DNA of 36,750 nt from a virus: IMG/VR virus record IMGVR_UViG_3300033145_002341, positions 1-36,750 of that record; one strand, 5' to 3'. This document shows, in pieces, positions 24,202 through 30,819 of this stretch. The notes beneath the pieces are model-generated. The model ran no database searches and was not told the origin of the DNA. It saw only the letters and a list, made by a program, of their open reading frames with translations. A program made the position numbers and the translations under genes. How positions within the stretch are numbered: position 1 is the first letter of the stretch; every line of letters begins with the position of its first letter.

Positions 24202-24806
24202 TTCATCACCTCATTTATTTTTTTGATTATTTCTTCTATTACATTGACTGTCACTGCATTTCCCAACTGTTTATATCTTTGACAATCACTTATATTATTT
24301 TTTTTTAATGTAAATCCATCACCTTTAGTAGTCCAATTATCTGGAAACGCTTGTAATCTTTCACATTCTGTCGGAGTTAATCGTCTTAATCGTCCTGTAA
24401 GTTCAATTGCCATTGTGTTACCAGAGTCAAGGCAATATGTGTTACCATCATCACGGCTTAAATGACCGCTCCCACCTTTGCTATATTTTAAGCTTGGTCG
24501 ATCTGGGCTTCTTGGTTGCAATGAATGGCAAATTACCTTTTTTTCAATATAAACGCCGTGAATATCCTGCCCGGTCAAAGTAAACATTGGTTCTCCGTTT
24601 TCTTTCATTTTTCTACCATTTTGCCTTTTGTTTTCTCTTGCAGGAGTTAAGACGGCCCTTGCTGTTTCCTCAATCATTGGAACATTATTTCCACCCGTTC
24701 CCATTTTTGTTGAAAGTGTCGGACTTATTTTGCTCTCTCTGAAACCTTTTGTTCTTGAATCAAATCCTTTTCTGTCATAAATTATTGGTTCTTTTTTTTT
24801 GTGCAT
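24198..24806 (-). CDS. C5 cytosine methyltransferase, C-terminal part (split by frameshift)
   Basis: 202 residues from the in-frame ATG at 24806. It holds the target-recognition region (SPTLSTKMGTGGNNVP), motif IX ('RRLTPTECERLQAFPDNW') and motif X ('KQLGNAVTVNVIEEI'). It is in the +1 frame relative to the N-terminal part at 24775-25452. Removing one A from the A9 tract at 24792-24800 would join both into a ~417-residue enzyme of normal length. Alone it lacks the catalytic and cofactor motifs. The frame is open further upstream (to 25376), but that part is a shadow of the N-terminal gene. Confidence 0.75.
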   Translation of the reverse strand: MHKKKEPIIYDRKGFDSRTKGFRESKISPTLSTKMGTGGNNVPMIEETARAVLTPARENKRQNGRKMKENGEPMFTLTGQDIHGVYIEKKVICHSLQPRSPDRPSLKYSKGGSGHLSRDDGNTYCLDSGNTMAIELTGRLRRLTPTECERLQAFPDNWTTKGDGFTLKKNNISDCQRYKQLGNAVTVNVIEEIIKKINEVMK

Positions 24807-25452
24807 GCTGTTTATTTTTAGTAAGTATGTAGCTTCCTGTCCCGAGTGCTTCGTATCTTGCTGTAAGTGTATTAGTTTCTTGTCCTTGTATTCCTGAAAC
24901 CTTTTCTGAATTTTCTCTGAAAGGAAATACTTTTCCGGAACATTTTTTTCGAGAATGTCCAATAATGAAAACCCGTTCTCTGTTTTGGGGTACATAATTT
25001 TTGCTGTTGCAAACTTGCCATTCGACATTATACCCCAATTCATCAAACGTTTGCAAAATTGTTTTGAATGTATTTCCTTTGTCGTGATTGAGCAGTCCTT
25101 TGACGTTTTCAAGGAGTATATTTTTTGGTCTTTTTTCTTTAACAATCCTTGCGATATCAAAAAACAAAGTGCCTCTTGTATCCATGAATCCTTTTCGTTT
25201 TCCTGCGATTGAGAAGCTTTGACATGGAAATCCTCCGACAAGCAAGTCGTGGTCTGGAATGTCTTTAGCATTGACTGTTGTAATGTCTGTTGGTTTGTAT
25301 TTTGTCCCGAAGTTTTTGTTGTAAACGCTTGTTGCGTATTTGTCAATTTCATAATATCCCTCACATTTCCAGCCATTTCTTATTAAAGCAAGATCGAATC
25401 CACCGATTCCACCAAATAATGATATAAAGGTTTTATTTTTTTTAAATTCCAT
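24775..25452 (-). CDS. C5 cytosine DNA methyltransferase, N-terminal catalytic part (frameshifted)
   Basis: 225 residues. Motif I 'SLFGGIGGFDLAL' (AdoMet binding, ~11-23), motif IV 'GGFPCQSFS' with catalytic Cys77, motif VI 'ENV' (115-117), motif VIII 'QNRERVF' (156-162). After a run of nine A this frame ends within seven residues, and motifs IX/X continue in the +1 frame. If joined, it would methylate cytosine in a specific DNA motif, probably to evade host restriction. The split may be a real mutation, a phase-variable tract or a homopolymer error. Confidence 0.85.
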   Translation of the reverse strand: MEFKKNKTFISLFGGIGGFDLALIRNGWKCEGYYEIDKYATSVYNKNFGTKYKPTDITTVNAKDIPDHDLLVGGFPCQSFSIAGKRKGFMDTRGTLFFDIARIVKEKRPKNILLENVKGLLNHDKGNTFKTILQTFDELGYNVEWQVCNSKNYVPQNRERVFIIGHSRKKCSGKVFPFRENSEKVSGIQGQETNTLTARYEALGTGSYILTKNKQHAQKKRTNNL

Positions 25453-25494
25453 TTATTATCACATCATATTAATTTATTACTCCAATTAATAATA

Positions 25495-25761
25495 TCAAAA
25501 CTTATAAGTATATTTTCTACAAAATCTTCCAGGATCGGCTTTAGACTCCCAGAACTTTTCAGATAAAGGATAACAAATCTTCATATATTTCATTAAACTC
25601 TTCAAATATTCCAATTCTTTTTTTAAAGCATTAAACCTGTTTGTTTTTCCATACTTTACTGCTTCTCTTTTTATCATTTTATTTTGATTAGAAATATCTT
25701 TTTTAACTTCACTTAAACAAACATTAAATAATTCTTGCTTACTTTCAATTAATTTCTTCAA
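25495..25761 (-). CDS. Hypothetical protein
   Basis: 88 residues, Lys-rich and mostly helical (MKKLIESKQELFNVCLSEVK, FNALKKELEYLKSLMKYMK), ending 'DPGRFCRKYTYKF'. It lies just upstream of the methyltransferase. No family recognised. Confidence 0.55.
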   Translation of the reverse strand: MKKLIESKQELFNVCLSEVKKDISNQNKMIKREAVKYGKTNRFNALKKELEYLKSLMKYMKICYPLSEKFWESKADPGRFCRKYTYKF

Positions 25762-25765
25762 TAAA

Positions 25766-26098
25766 TCACCTCAATCTAATTGATTTATAATCTTTTTGTG
25801 AAATCATTTCTTCTCTTTCAAGCAAAATTATTGCAGCTCTAAAAATTTCTACATTAATAATTTTTATTTTATTAAGTTCTACAAATAAATTTTCTTCCAT
25901 TATTAGTTCTTTGTGTTTTAAACCAAAATTAAAAATTCTTTTTTTTGCACCATTAATCTTATGTTTTCCATATTTAATTTCAATTTCAAGTAAAAAAATA
26001 TCTTCTTTAAATTTTATTTTTTCATTGTTTCTCTTGATTCTTTCAATTACAAAAGGTATTAAAAACAATATCAATAAAATAACTATTATTCCTTCCAT
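25766..26098 (-). CDS. Small membrane-anchored protein
   Basis: 110 residues. Residues ~3-19 (GIIVILLILFLIPFVIE) form one N-terminal membrane helix, followed by a basic stretch, so the rest probably faces the cytoplasm. The soluble part is helical and charged. Ribosome-binding site GAGGTGATTTT. Function unknown. Confidence 0.6.
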   Translation of the reverse strand: MEGIIVILLILFLIPFVIERIKRNNEKIKFKEDIFLLEIEIKYGKHKINGAKKRIFNFGLKHKELIMEENLFVELNKIKIINVEIFRAAIILLEREEMISQKDYKSIRLR

Positions 26099-26107
26099 AA
26101 AATCACC

Positions 26108-26289
26108 TCATTCATCTAATAATTCTCTTACTGCTGTCAATCCCCACCTTGAACAATGTAACAAATTATAATATTCATTGTGTTCATTTACTACTGATTC
26201 ACGTGTTTTAATCCAAGCAATACATCAATTTGATAATACTTTACTTTGATTTCTTTTAACGCAACTTTTTCCTCTTCACTTAACTCCAT
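26108..26289 (-). pseudogene. Small gene apparently broken by a frameshift
   Basis: An ATG at 26289 with GGTGATT upstream opens a 32-residue frame (MELSEEEKVALKEIKVKYYQ) that ends at 26191. From about 26224 a second frame reads CIAWIKTRESVVNEHNEYY and ends 'TAVRELLDE' at 26108, tightly before the next gene. One inserted base near 26224 would join them to a ~60-residue protein. The second part has no own start. Confidence 0.4.
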
Positions 26290-26300
26290 TTAATCACCAT

Positions 26301-26456
26301 TTATTCCTCATAATCAATTCTTAAATTTCCTAAACTGAATCTATGCCCACACTTTACACAATTATAAACTGTTTCTCCATCATCTTCCAAAGTAAATTCT
26401 TTATTTCTACACTTTGGACATATTATATCAATTTCAAAAACTTTGTTTTTTACCAT
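26301..26456 (-). CDS. Small zinc-ribbon protein
   Basis: 51 residues from ATG at 26456, with AGTGATT upstream. It has 'CPKC' and 'CVKCGH', 20 residues apart: a classical zinc ribbon. Similar size and layout to the ribbons at 22412 and 28139. Unknown role; nucleic-acid or protein binding is likely for the family. Confidence 0.6.
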   Translation of the reverse strand: MVKNKVFEIDIICPKCRNKEFTLEDDGETVYNCVKCGHRFSLGNLRIDYEE

Positions 26457-26476
26457 TTAATCACTTTGTTATTTAA

Positions 26477-26851
26477 TCATTTCATTTCATCAATTGCTTT
26501 TTGCATTGCTTTTTTATCCCACTTAAAACCCATTTTGCCCCAAGCACAACTATTACAATAATGTTTTTTCTCATTTAACGCACAATTAACCTCTCCAAGG
26601 TTGTCAATTCCTATATAATCCATACAATCATAAAACACGGCCCCGCACTCATCACACTTTGTGACTGTTTTTCCGCAACCATTACAGCAAAGTTTTCCAC
26701 AATCACATTCAATAACTGGGTGCTGTAACATATTGTGCTCGAGTTCTGTTTTATGCAATCTCGAATATTCTCCAACGTTTTTTATAGCAAGAAAAACTTT
26801 TTCATCGTCAAAGTCTTTTATATCCATTTCAAATCCGTCATTATTTACCAC
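26477..26851 (-). CDS. Cys-rich zinc-binding protein
   Basis: 124 residues from GTG at 26851 behind GAGGTGATGAC. It contains many Cys: 'CDCGKLCCNGCGK', 'KCDECGAVFYDC' and 'HYCNSCAWG', enough for at least two zinc sites. The N-terminal ~40 residues are non-Cys (DIKDFDDEKVFLAIKNVGEY). No family name can be assigned. Confidence 0.6.
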   Translation of the reverse strand: MVNNDGFEMDIKDFDDEKVFLAIKNVGEYSRLHKTELEHNMLQHPVIECDCGKLCCNGCGKTVTKCDECGAVFYDCMDYIGIDNLGEVNCALNEKKHYCNSCAWGKMGFKWDKKAMQKAIDEMK

Positions 26852-26863
26852 GTCATCACCTCG

Positions 26864-27028
26864 TTAATTTCCTGTTGTTGTTCCAATATTTAGTTCCTGC
26901 CTATAAAACCAAGAACAAATATGTTTCTTCTTCAAATCCTCTATTGTTTTCTTATAAGCCCTGCAATATGTTCCATCATTATAACTGCAATTCTCACAAT
27001 CCTTTTTCCATGTGTGTGATCTAACCAT
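26864..27028 (-). CDS. Small Cys-containing protein
   Basis: 54 residues from ATG at 27028, with AGGAGATAAA upstream. Cys at 'DCENCSYNDGTYC' and one later Cys ('HICSW') may form one metal site. It lies between the HNH gene and the Cys-rich gene. Function unknown. Confidence 0.5.
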   Translation of the reverse strand: MVRSHTWKKDCENCSYNDGTYCRAYKKTIEDLKKKHICSWFYRQELNIGTTTGN

Positions 27029-27029
27029 T

Positions 27030-27449
27030 TTATCTCCTCTTTGTTCTATACTTTACCGAACATTTCATACATGTCTTAGACCTCTTATCTTTTATTCCTT
27101 CACAATCTGGACAATTATCTACTTCATGCTGCAAATACCTTACATGTCTTGGTTGTCTTTTCAAAGCATCTTTCTTCCAATTAAAATGCTTTTTTCCCTT
27201 TGGATTATGAAATTTAATATGATCAACAAAATTCATTAATTTTAAATTTTTTAACCTATTATCATCCCTTTTGTTATTAATGTGGTGTACTATTTCGTCT
27301 TTTTTTAAATTTCTTTTAAGTTTATTTTCCATAACCAATCTATGTTCTTGAATAATCTCATATTTACTAAAAATACTTTTTTTGATCCTACAGGCAATAT
27401 ATCCATCAGATCTTAGATATTTCTTTTTAATTTCATGGTTAATCCACAA
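27030..27449 (-). CDS. HNH endonuclease with C-terminal zinc ribbon
   Basis: 139 residues from TTG at 27449 behind GAGGTGG. The HNH_3-like core is clear: 'DGYIACRIKK', 'EHRLVMENKL', 'VHHINNKRDDNRLKNLKL' (His55/56, Asn64) and 'DHIKFH'. A C-terminal zinc ribbon has 'CPDC' (113-116) and 'CMKC' (127-130). It may be a free-standing homing endonuclease or a viral nuclease. It fits snugly in the operon, starting right at the previous stop. Confidence 0.8.
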   Translation of the reverse strand: MWINHEIKKKYLRSDGYIACRIKKSIFSKYEIIQEHRLVMENKLKRNLKKDEIVHHINNKRDDNRLKNLKLMNFVDHIKFHNPKGKKHFNWKKDALKRQPRHVRYLQHEVDNCPDCEGIKDKRSKTCMKCSVKYRTKRR

Positions 27450-27704
27450 TTATTCCACCTCATTATTCAATTTAATTGAATTTAATTCACTAAATCTCCT
27501 CTCCAATTTACTTAATTCTTTCAATGCAATCTTAAAAGTATCGGGGTTCTTTCTTTTAATATTCCTCAAAAAAGCTTTGTTTGTTTTCAAGGCCAAATCA
27601 AAAACGTCTCCTTTTTCTCGCCTTTGCATTAACTTAATCAAGTTTGATCCAATCATAATTAATTCGTTCAACTTACTGATTACTTCATTTTCCTTCCGAT
27701 TCAT
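27450..27704 (-). CDS. Hypothetical helical protein
   Basis: 84 residues, almost entirely helical and charged (KENEVISKLNELIMIGSNLI, ALKELSKLERRFSEL). Second gene of the operon that starts at 27841. No known family. Confidence 0.55.
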   Translation of the reverse strand: MNRKENEVISKLNELIMIGSNLIKLMQRREKGDVFDLALKTNKAFLRNIKRKNPDTFKIALKELSKLERRFSELNSIKLNNEVE

Positions 27705-27709
27705 TCAAT

Positions 27710-27841
27710 TCACCTCAGATTTCTTGTTACCGTCCATTTGCCGTTTTTTCCTACGAAATTAAAACTGCTTTTATTTGCTACTGTTTCAAGGTCTTTTACT
27801 GTATCAAGTGTTTCTATACTTTCTGCATTTATTTCAATCAT
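27710..27841 (-). CDS. Small leader-proximal protein
   Basis: 43 residues from ATG at 27841. It has a good AGGAG site and is the first gene behind the promoter at 27901-27910. The sequence is MIEINAESIETLDTVKDL at the start, with 'FVGKNGKWTVTRN' at the end. No family recognised. Its 5' region is nearly identical to that of the gene at 29773-29862. Confidence 0.55.
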   Translation of the reverse strand: MIEINAESIETLDTVKDLETVANKSSFNFVGKNGKWTVTRNLR

Positions 27842-27912
27842 TTTTACCAACTCCTAATTTATATGTTTTATATTTTATATATTAATTATATATTAAGTAG
27901 TATATAAACCTT
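27842..27912 (-). promoter_or_regulatory. Promoter-leader, copy 1 of a duplicated ~70-base element
   Basis: Minus strand: GGTTTATATA (TATA box, 27901-27910), then AT-rich sequence with TAATATATAATTAATATATA and finally TAGGAGTTGGTAAAA directly before the ATG. The box is 60 bases from the ATG. An almost identical element lies at 29863-29933. Confidence 0.75.
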
Positions 27913-27961
27913 TGTATTCAGCCGTAAAACTAACCAAAAACAAAAAATAAAAAAATAGTAA

Positions 27962-28044
27962 TGGATTAGTAAGGATTCAAACCCCATAAACAACATAACT
28001 AAATGGATCAAAACTAATAACAGTTTCAATCAATTTACTAACCC
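27962..28044 (-). other. tRNA-like sequence, 3' half well formed
   Basis: The 5' end GGGTTAG (28044-28038) pairs with CTAATCC (27969-27963) over 7 bases (one G-T). The next bases are T8 and A9, as in tRNA. Just before the 3' acceptor strand is an exact 5-7-5 T-arm, TGGGG-TTTGAAT-CCTTA (two G-T pairs). A single A follows CTAATCC, then a T-rich stretch. The D-arm and anticodon arm do not fold convincingly in the remaining 42 bases. It could be a degenerate tRNA, a tRNA-like element or an attachment-site remnant. Confidence 0.3.
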
Positions 28045-28054
28045 AAAAAAAATA

Positions 28055-28127
28055 TAACGCGATGATGTGCCCGAAAGCAAATAATGAGTTGGTAACATTA
28101 TTCTATTCCTTTAGGCCCAACGCGTTA
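28055..28127. other. Nested inverted-repeat element (73 bases)
   Basis: TAACGCG at 28055-28061 pairs with CGCGTTA at 28121-28127. Inside, AATAATG (28080-28086) pairs with CATTATT (28096-28102) around a 9-base loop AGTTGGTAA. On the minus strand it is followed by TATTTTTTTT. It lies just after the last gene of one operon, so it may be a terminator, a structured 3' end or a small RNA. It is GC-richer than its neighbourhood. Confidence 0.5.
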
Positions 28128-28138
28128 AACATGCTCGA

Positions 28139-28405
28139 TTATTTAAAAAATTTATTATCACAAGAATTACATTTAAACTGTGGCTTTCCATTAGCTTTAG
28201 CTCTTTCAATATAATGGTACTGCCATCTTCCATCATATAAGTATCCTAGTTCAACATTCAAACTACCACATTTAGGACATTTTAATTTTTCTTTCTTAAC
28301 TTTAACAGGTTTAACTACATTTTTTATTTTATCAACCAATGTAACATCTGATTTTTCTTCTTCAATTTCTTCCTTTTCAACTTTTTCTGCGTTTTTATTT
28401 TTCAT
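28139..28405 (-). CDS. Zinc-ribbon protein with charged N-terminal tail
   Basis: 88 residues. The N-terminal ~40 are a Lys/Glu tail; then 'LKCPKCGSLNVELGYLYDG' and 'QFKCNSCDNKFFK' make a zinc ribbon like those of TFIIS or RNA-polymerase subunits. It is the last gene of its operon and overlaps the previous gene by four bases. A transcription-related role is a guess. Confidence 0.65.
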   Translation of the reverse strand: MKNKNAEKVEKEEIEEEKSDVTLVDKIKNVVKPVKVKKEKLKCPKCGSLNVELGYLYDGRWQYHYIERAKANGKPQFKCNSCDNKFFK

Positions 28406-28941
28406 TTAGATCCCTCCAAAAATTCTGCTTTCTTAAGCATTAGTTCTTTTCCCATATTAAGCCTTTCTCTTTCAAGTTTGTCCGATACTAATAATTTCAC
28501 TACAGTAAACATTCTTCCATAGTACTCTGCACTAGATTTTTTACTGTCTCTCTCCAAAGAAAACTCTCTTATCTGCTCAACCTTCTTCTGATACACTTCA
28601 TCTACAAACAACCTAGTGTTTAACTCCGACTCCCTAGCACTTGCATTAGTATATTTCAGCTTTTTATCCTCACCTATTTCACTACAAACACTAGACGAAA
28701 CTCTAGACTTAATATCTTGAACCTGTTTTTCCAAAGCCTTCAAATTTTCCTGATTTCCAAAACTCTCAATGTTTGAATTATACGCCAAAACTGGTAAATC
28801 AAACAACCAAACTTTCAACACATCAACAGGAGCATTATGATCAACCAGTAAAATATCGCTTTTTTTCTCTTCCAAACCTTTATTATATCTATTTTCTCTT
28901 TTTTCCAGATCTTCTAAATCTACAAGTCTTTCTTTATTCAT
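28402..28941 (-). CDS. Hypothetical coiled-coil protein
   Basis: 179 residues, highly charged, mainly helical: 'RLVDLEDLEKRENRYNKGLE', 'ENLKALEKQVQDIKSRV', 'VEQIREFSLERDSKKSS'. It follows the SSB-like gene and the small membrane protein. It might work with the SSB-like protein in DNA metabolism, but there is no motif to support a specific function. Confidence 0.55.
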   Translation of the reverse strand: MNKERLVDLEDLEKRENRYNKGLEEKKSDILLVDHNAPVDVLKVWLFDLPVLAYNSNIESFGNQENLKALEKQVQDIKSRVSSSVCSEIGEDKKLKYTNASARESELNTRLFVDEVYQKKVEQIREFSLERDSKKSSAEYYGRMFTVVKLLVSDKLERERLNMGKELMLKKAEFLEGSK

Positions 28942-28945
28942 TTAA

Positions 28946-29077
28946 TCACAACCCAAACAAAAATTTCACTATTCCAAATAACACAAAAATAAATAAAATC
29001 ATTACAATAATTTGCAATACAAAAATTATTTTAACAAACACTGGAACTTCTTTTATAAATTCCTCAAAATCATTCAT
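28946..29077 (-). CDS. Small single-span membrane protein
   Basis: 43 residues from ATG at 29077, which overlaps the upstream stop as ATGA. After ~10 charged residues (MNDFEEFIKEV) the rest is hydrophobic (VKIIFVLQIIVMILFIFVLF), one membrane helix. Function unknown. Confidence 0.55.
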   Translation of the reverse strand: MNDFEEFIKEVPVFVKIIFVLQIIVMILFIFVLFGIVKFLFGL

Positions 29078-29712
29078 CTCATCACCCACTTTTCTATTTT
29101 TTCAGATAATTCAAAAAGCCTTTCATCACTCACATCTTCCTTTCCACGGAAGAATTCAACTGCAGATCTAAATGAAGATTGTCTAATAATCAAAGAATCT
29201 CTTGAAATAACTTTGTTTGATCCAGGTTTATTTTCATGATTCATTTCTACTGTCCTAGGGCAAACATTAGATGGTTTAGATCCAATTGGCCGTTCATTAT
29301 TACCTTTAGGTTCTGGATAAGTAATTGTTTTAGTTCCTTTAGGCACAATGCGATTGATAATTTTTGGTTTTTCTTCTTCCACTTCTTCATTTATATTAAT
29401 TTTTTCAACAATTGGTTTCTCTTCTTTGAATTCAGGTTTTTTTGGTTGCTCTGGAATTCCTTTTACAAACCTTTTTAAATGCCTTGACATTGTGTCTTTT
29501 CCGTTATGTTTATATTCACTTTTAGAAAAAAACACGGTTACTTCATCACCAATTTCAATTTCATTCTTTTTCAGCTGCAAAAAACTAGGAAAATAATCAA
29601 ACACATTGAAAACTAGTTTATTAATAATTACTGAATAAAACTTTTTTCCAGTTGAATTTAATTTTAAATTTAATCCGTCAATCTTTCCAGATTCTTCAAA
29701 TAATTTAATCAT
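29074..29712 (-). CDS. Putative single-stranded DNA-binding (OB-fold) protein
   Basis: 212 residues from ATG at 29712, behind GTGGTGATT. Residues ~5-90 look like an OB fold: 'DGLNLKLNSTGKKFYSVIIN', 'FNVFDYF', 'IEIGDEVTVFFSKSEYKHNG', 'RHLKRFV'. A Pro/Lys/Glu-rich linker follows, then a C-terminal helical segment 'DSLIIRQSSFRSAVEFFRG' and 'LSEKIEKWV', often seen at the end of viral ssDNA-binding proteins. Role in replication or recombination inferred. Confidence 0.55.
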   Translation of the reverse strand: MIKLFEESGKIDGLNLKLNSTGKKFYSVIINKLVFNVFDYFPSFLQLKKNEIEIGDEVTVFFSKSEYKHNGKDTMSRHLKRFVKGIPEQPKKPEFKEEKPIVEKININEEVEEEKPKIINRIVPKGTKTITYPEPKGNNERPIGSKPSNVCPRTVEMNHENKPGSNKVISRDSLIIRQSSFRSAVEFFRGKEDVSDERLFELSEKIEKWVMR

Positions 29713-29772
29713 TTCAATCACCACTTAATCTTTTAATTTTTTATATGCTTTTTTTCTACATTCATGACATGA

Positions 29773-29862
29773 TCACCTTAAACTTTGATGACAATTATAA
29801 CATGTGAATTCTCTTGCATTATTACTTGTGTTGCAGTATTTACAACAAACCCATTCTGTCAT
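29773..29862 (-). CDS. Mini zinc-ribbon protein, possible stop-codon readthrough
   Basis: 29 residues from ATG at 29862 with an AGGAG site: MTEWVCCKYCNTSNN, then 'CYNCHQSLR' and TGA. Two Cys pairs make a minimal ribbon. In the same frame after the TGA the codons read SCHECRKKAYKKLKD before a TAA, again with a C-x-x-C pair. First gene behind the promoter at 29922-29931. Confidence 0.5.
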   Translation of the reverse strand: MTEWVCCKYCNTSNNAREFTCYNCHQSLR

Positions 29863-29933
29863 TTTTACCAACTCCTAATTTATATGTTTTATATCTTATA
29901 TATTAATTATATATTAAGTAATATATAAACCTT
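29863..29933 (-). promoter_or_regulatory. Promoter-leader, copy 2 of a duplicated ~70-base element
   Basis: Minus strand: GGTTTATATA (29922-29931), AT-rich spacer with TAATATATAATTAATATATA, then TAGGAGTTGGTAAAA and ATG. Spacing from box to ATG is 60 bases, as in copy 1 (27842-27912); only a few bases differ. Confidence 0.75.
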
Positions 29934-29937
29934 GTTA

Positions 29938-30270
29938 TTATGACGTAAAACCAGTCAATTTATACGAATCCACACCACACCTACCACGGCCATGATCTTT
30001 CTTCATAAAACGCTCAATCTTACCACACCTAGGACAACGCCAGATCTCAATATCATACATTGAATACAAATGCTTCTCTCGAACATTCTTAATAAAATCC
30101 ATCTTAACCTTAAAACCTTGCTGAATGCACACAATACAACACTTATTTTTACGTGCCTTTTCTAATTGATCAGCATACCTTTCCTTTTGCTTACCAAAAT
30201 CCTCTGTTAAATGTTCTGTTCTTTTCTTCCAACCATAATTAATCAATGCCTGTGTATCTGCAAAAGTCAA
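29938..30270 (-). CDS. Zinc-finger protein, unknown
   Basis: 110 residues from TTG at 30270, next to the preceding TGA with AAGGTG upstream. Helical N-terminus (MTFADTQALINYGWKKRTEH), then Cys pairs 'CCIVC' and 'CPRCGK', about 31 residues apart, which can bind zinc. C-terminus 'GRGRCGVDSYKLTGF'. Last gene of the long early operon. Function unknown. Confidence 0.55.
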   Translation of the reverse strand: MTFADTQALINYGWKKRTEHLTEDFGKQKERYADQLEKARKNKCCIVCIQQGFKVKMDFIKNVREKHLYSMYDIEIWRCPRCGKIERFMKKDHGRGRCGVDSYKLTGFTS

Positions 30271-30468
30271 TCAAAACACCTTTTCATTCATTTTTTCATA
30301 AACTAATTTAACAACTTTTTTCATAAGTGCAAAATATTCAGTATCAACAGGGATAATGACATACTCTTTTTCATTTAATTCCATAGTCCCACAATCACTA
30401 TTTATTTTATCCAACTCTATTGTGATTTCTTTTTCAACATATTTCTGCATTTCTTCAAGTTTTTCCAT
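30271..30468 (-). CDS. Hypothetical protein
   Basis: 65 residues from ATG at 30468, chosen because AGGTGG lies at the proper distance; 14 further codons upstream to 30510 are open but overlap the previous gene. Sequence: helix 'MEKLEEMQKYVEKEITIEL', then 'EYVIIPVDTEYFALMKK'. No known family. Confidence 0.55.
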   Translation of the reverse strand: MEKLEEMQKYVEKEITIELDKINSDCGTMELNEKEYVIIPVDTEYFALMKKVVKLVYEKMNEKVF

Positions 30469-30469
30469 T

Positions 30470-30613
30470 TCAAACCACCTTAAACTTTTTTTCAAATACA
30501 AAATTTCCATTATCTACAATTGTACAAACCCAACCCAACTTCATCATTGCTGTTTCTATTGAACGCATTTCTGTAAATGGTAATTCTTTTATAATTGATA
30601 TTTTAATATTCAC
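30470..30613 (-). CDS. Small protein, unknown
   Basis: 47 residues from GTG at 30613, which directly follows the upstream TGA (TGAGTG) with GAGGTGG before it. Sequence MNIKISIIKELPFTEMRSIE to 'GNFVFEKKFKVV'. The tight packing between two genes and the ribosome-binding site support it. No family recognised. Confidence 0.5.
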   Translation of the reverse strand: MNIKISIIKELPFTEMRSIETAMMKLGWVCTIVDNGNFVFEKKFKVV

Positions 30614-30811
30614 TCAAACCACCTCTTCAAACGTATTTTTTATGTTTGCTTTTATTTTTTCAGGTATTGAATCTGTTATGTCTTTCAAAGCACATTCAAC
30701 ACAAATATTTTTTGCTTTTGTAAACTTTTTATTAATTCGCACTTCAATATTAACAGAATCAACATTATTAATTTTACAACCACAATCTTCACATTTTATT
30801 ATATTATCCAT
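30614..30811 (-). CDS. Small zinc-ribbon protein
   Basis: 65 residues. 'CEDCGC' near the N-terminus and 'CVEC' about 28 residues later form a zinc ribbon; a helical tail follows (PEKIKANIKNTFEE). AGGTGATTG precedes the ATG. Function unknown. Confidence 0.55.
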   Translation of the reverse strand: MDNIIKCEDCGCKINNVDSVNIEVRINKKFTKAKNICVECALKDITDSIPEKIKANIKNTFEEVV

Positions 30812-30819
30812 TCAATCAC

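Noticed and set aside
24807-25376. Long upstream part of the frame that holds the C-terminal methyltransferase domain
   Set aside because: The first ~190 codons of this frame overlap the catalytic half in another frame and show no methyltransferase motifs; only the part after the A9 tract is meaningful.
27710-27841. Gene with similarity to 32963-33187
   Set aside because: Only the short end (GKW-T-T) is alike; too weak to call them paralogues.
28055-28127. 73-base element as a normal tRNA gene
   Set aside because: The acceptor-like stem and length fit, but the inner stem is two bases off the anticodon arm and neither strand forms a T-arm before the 3' strand.
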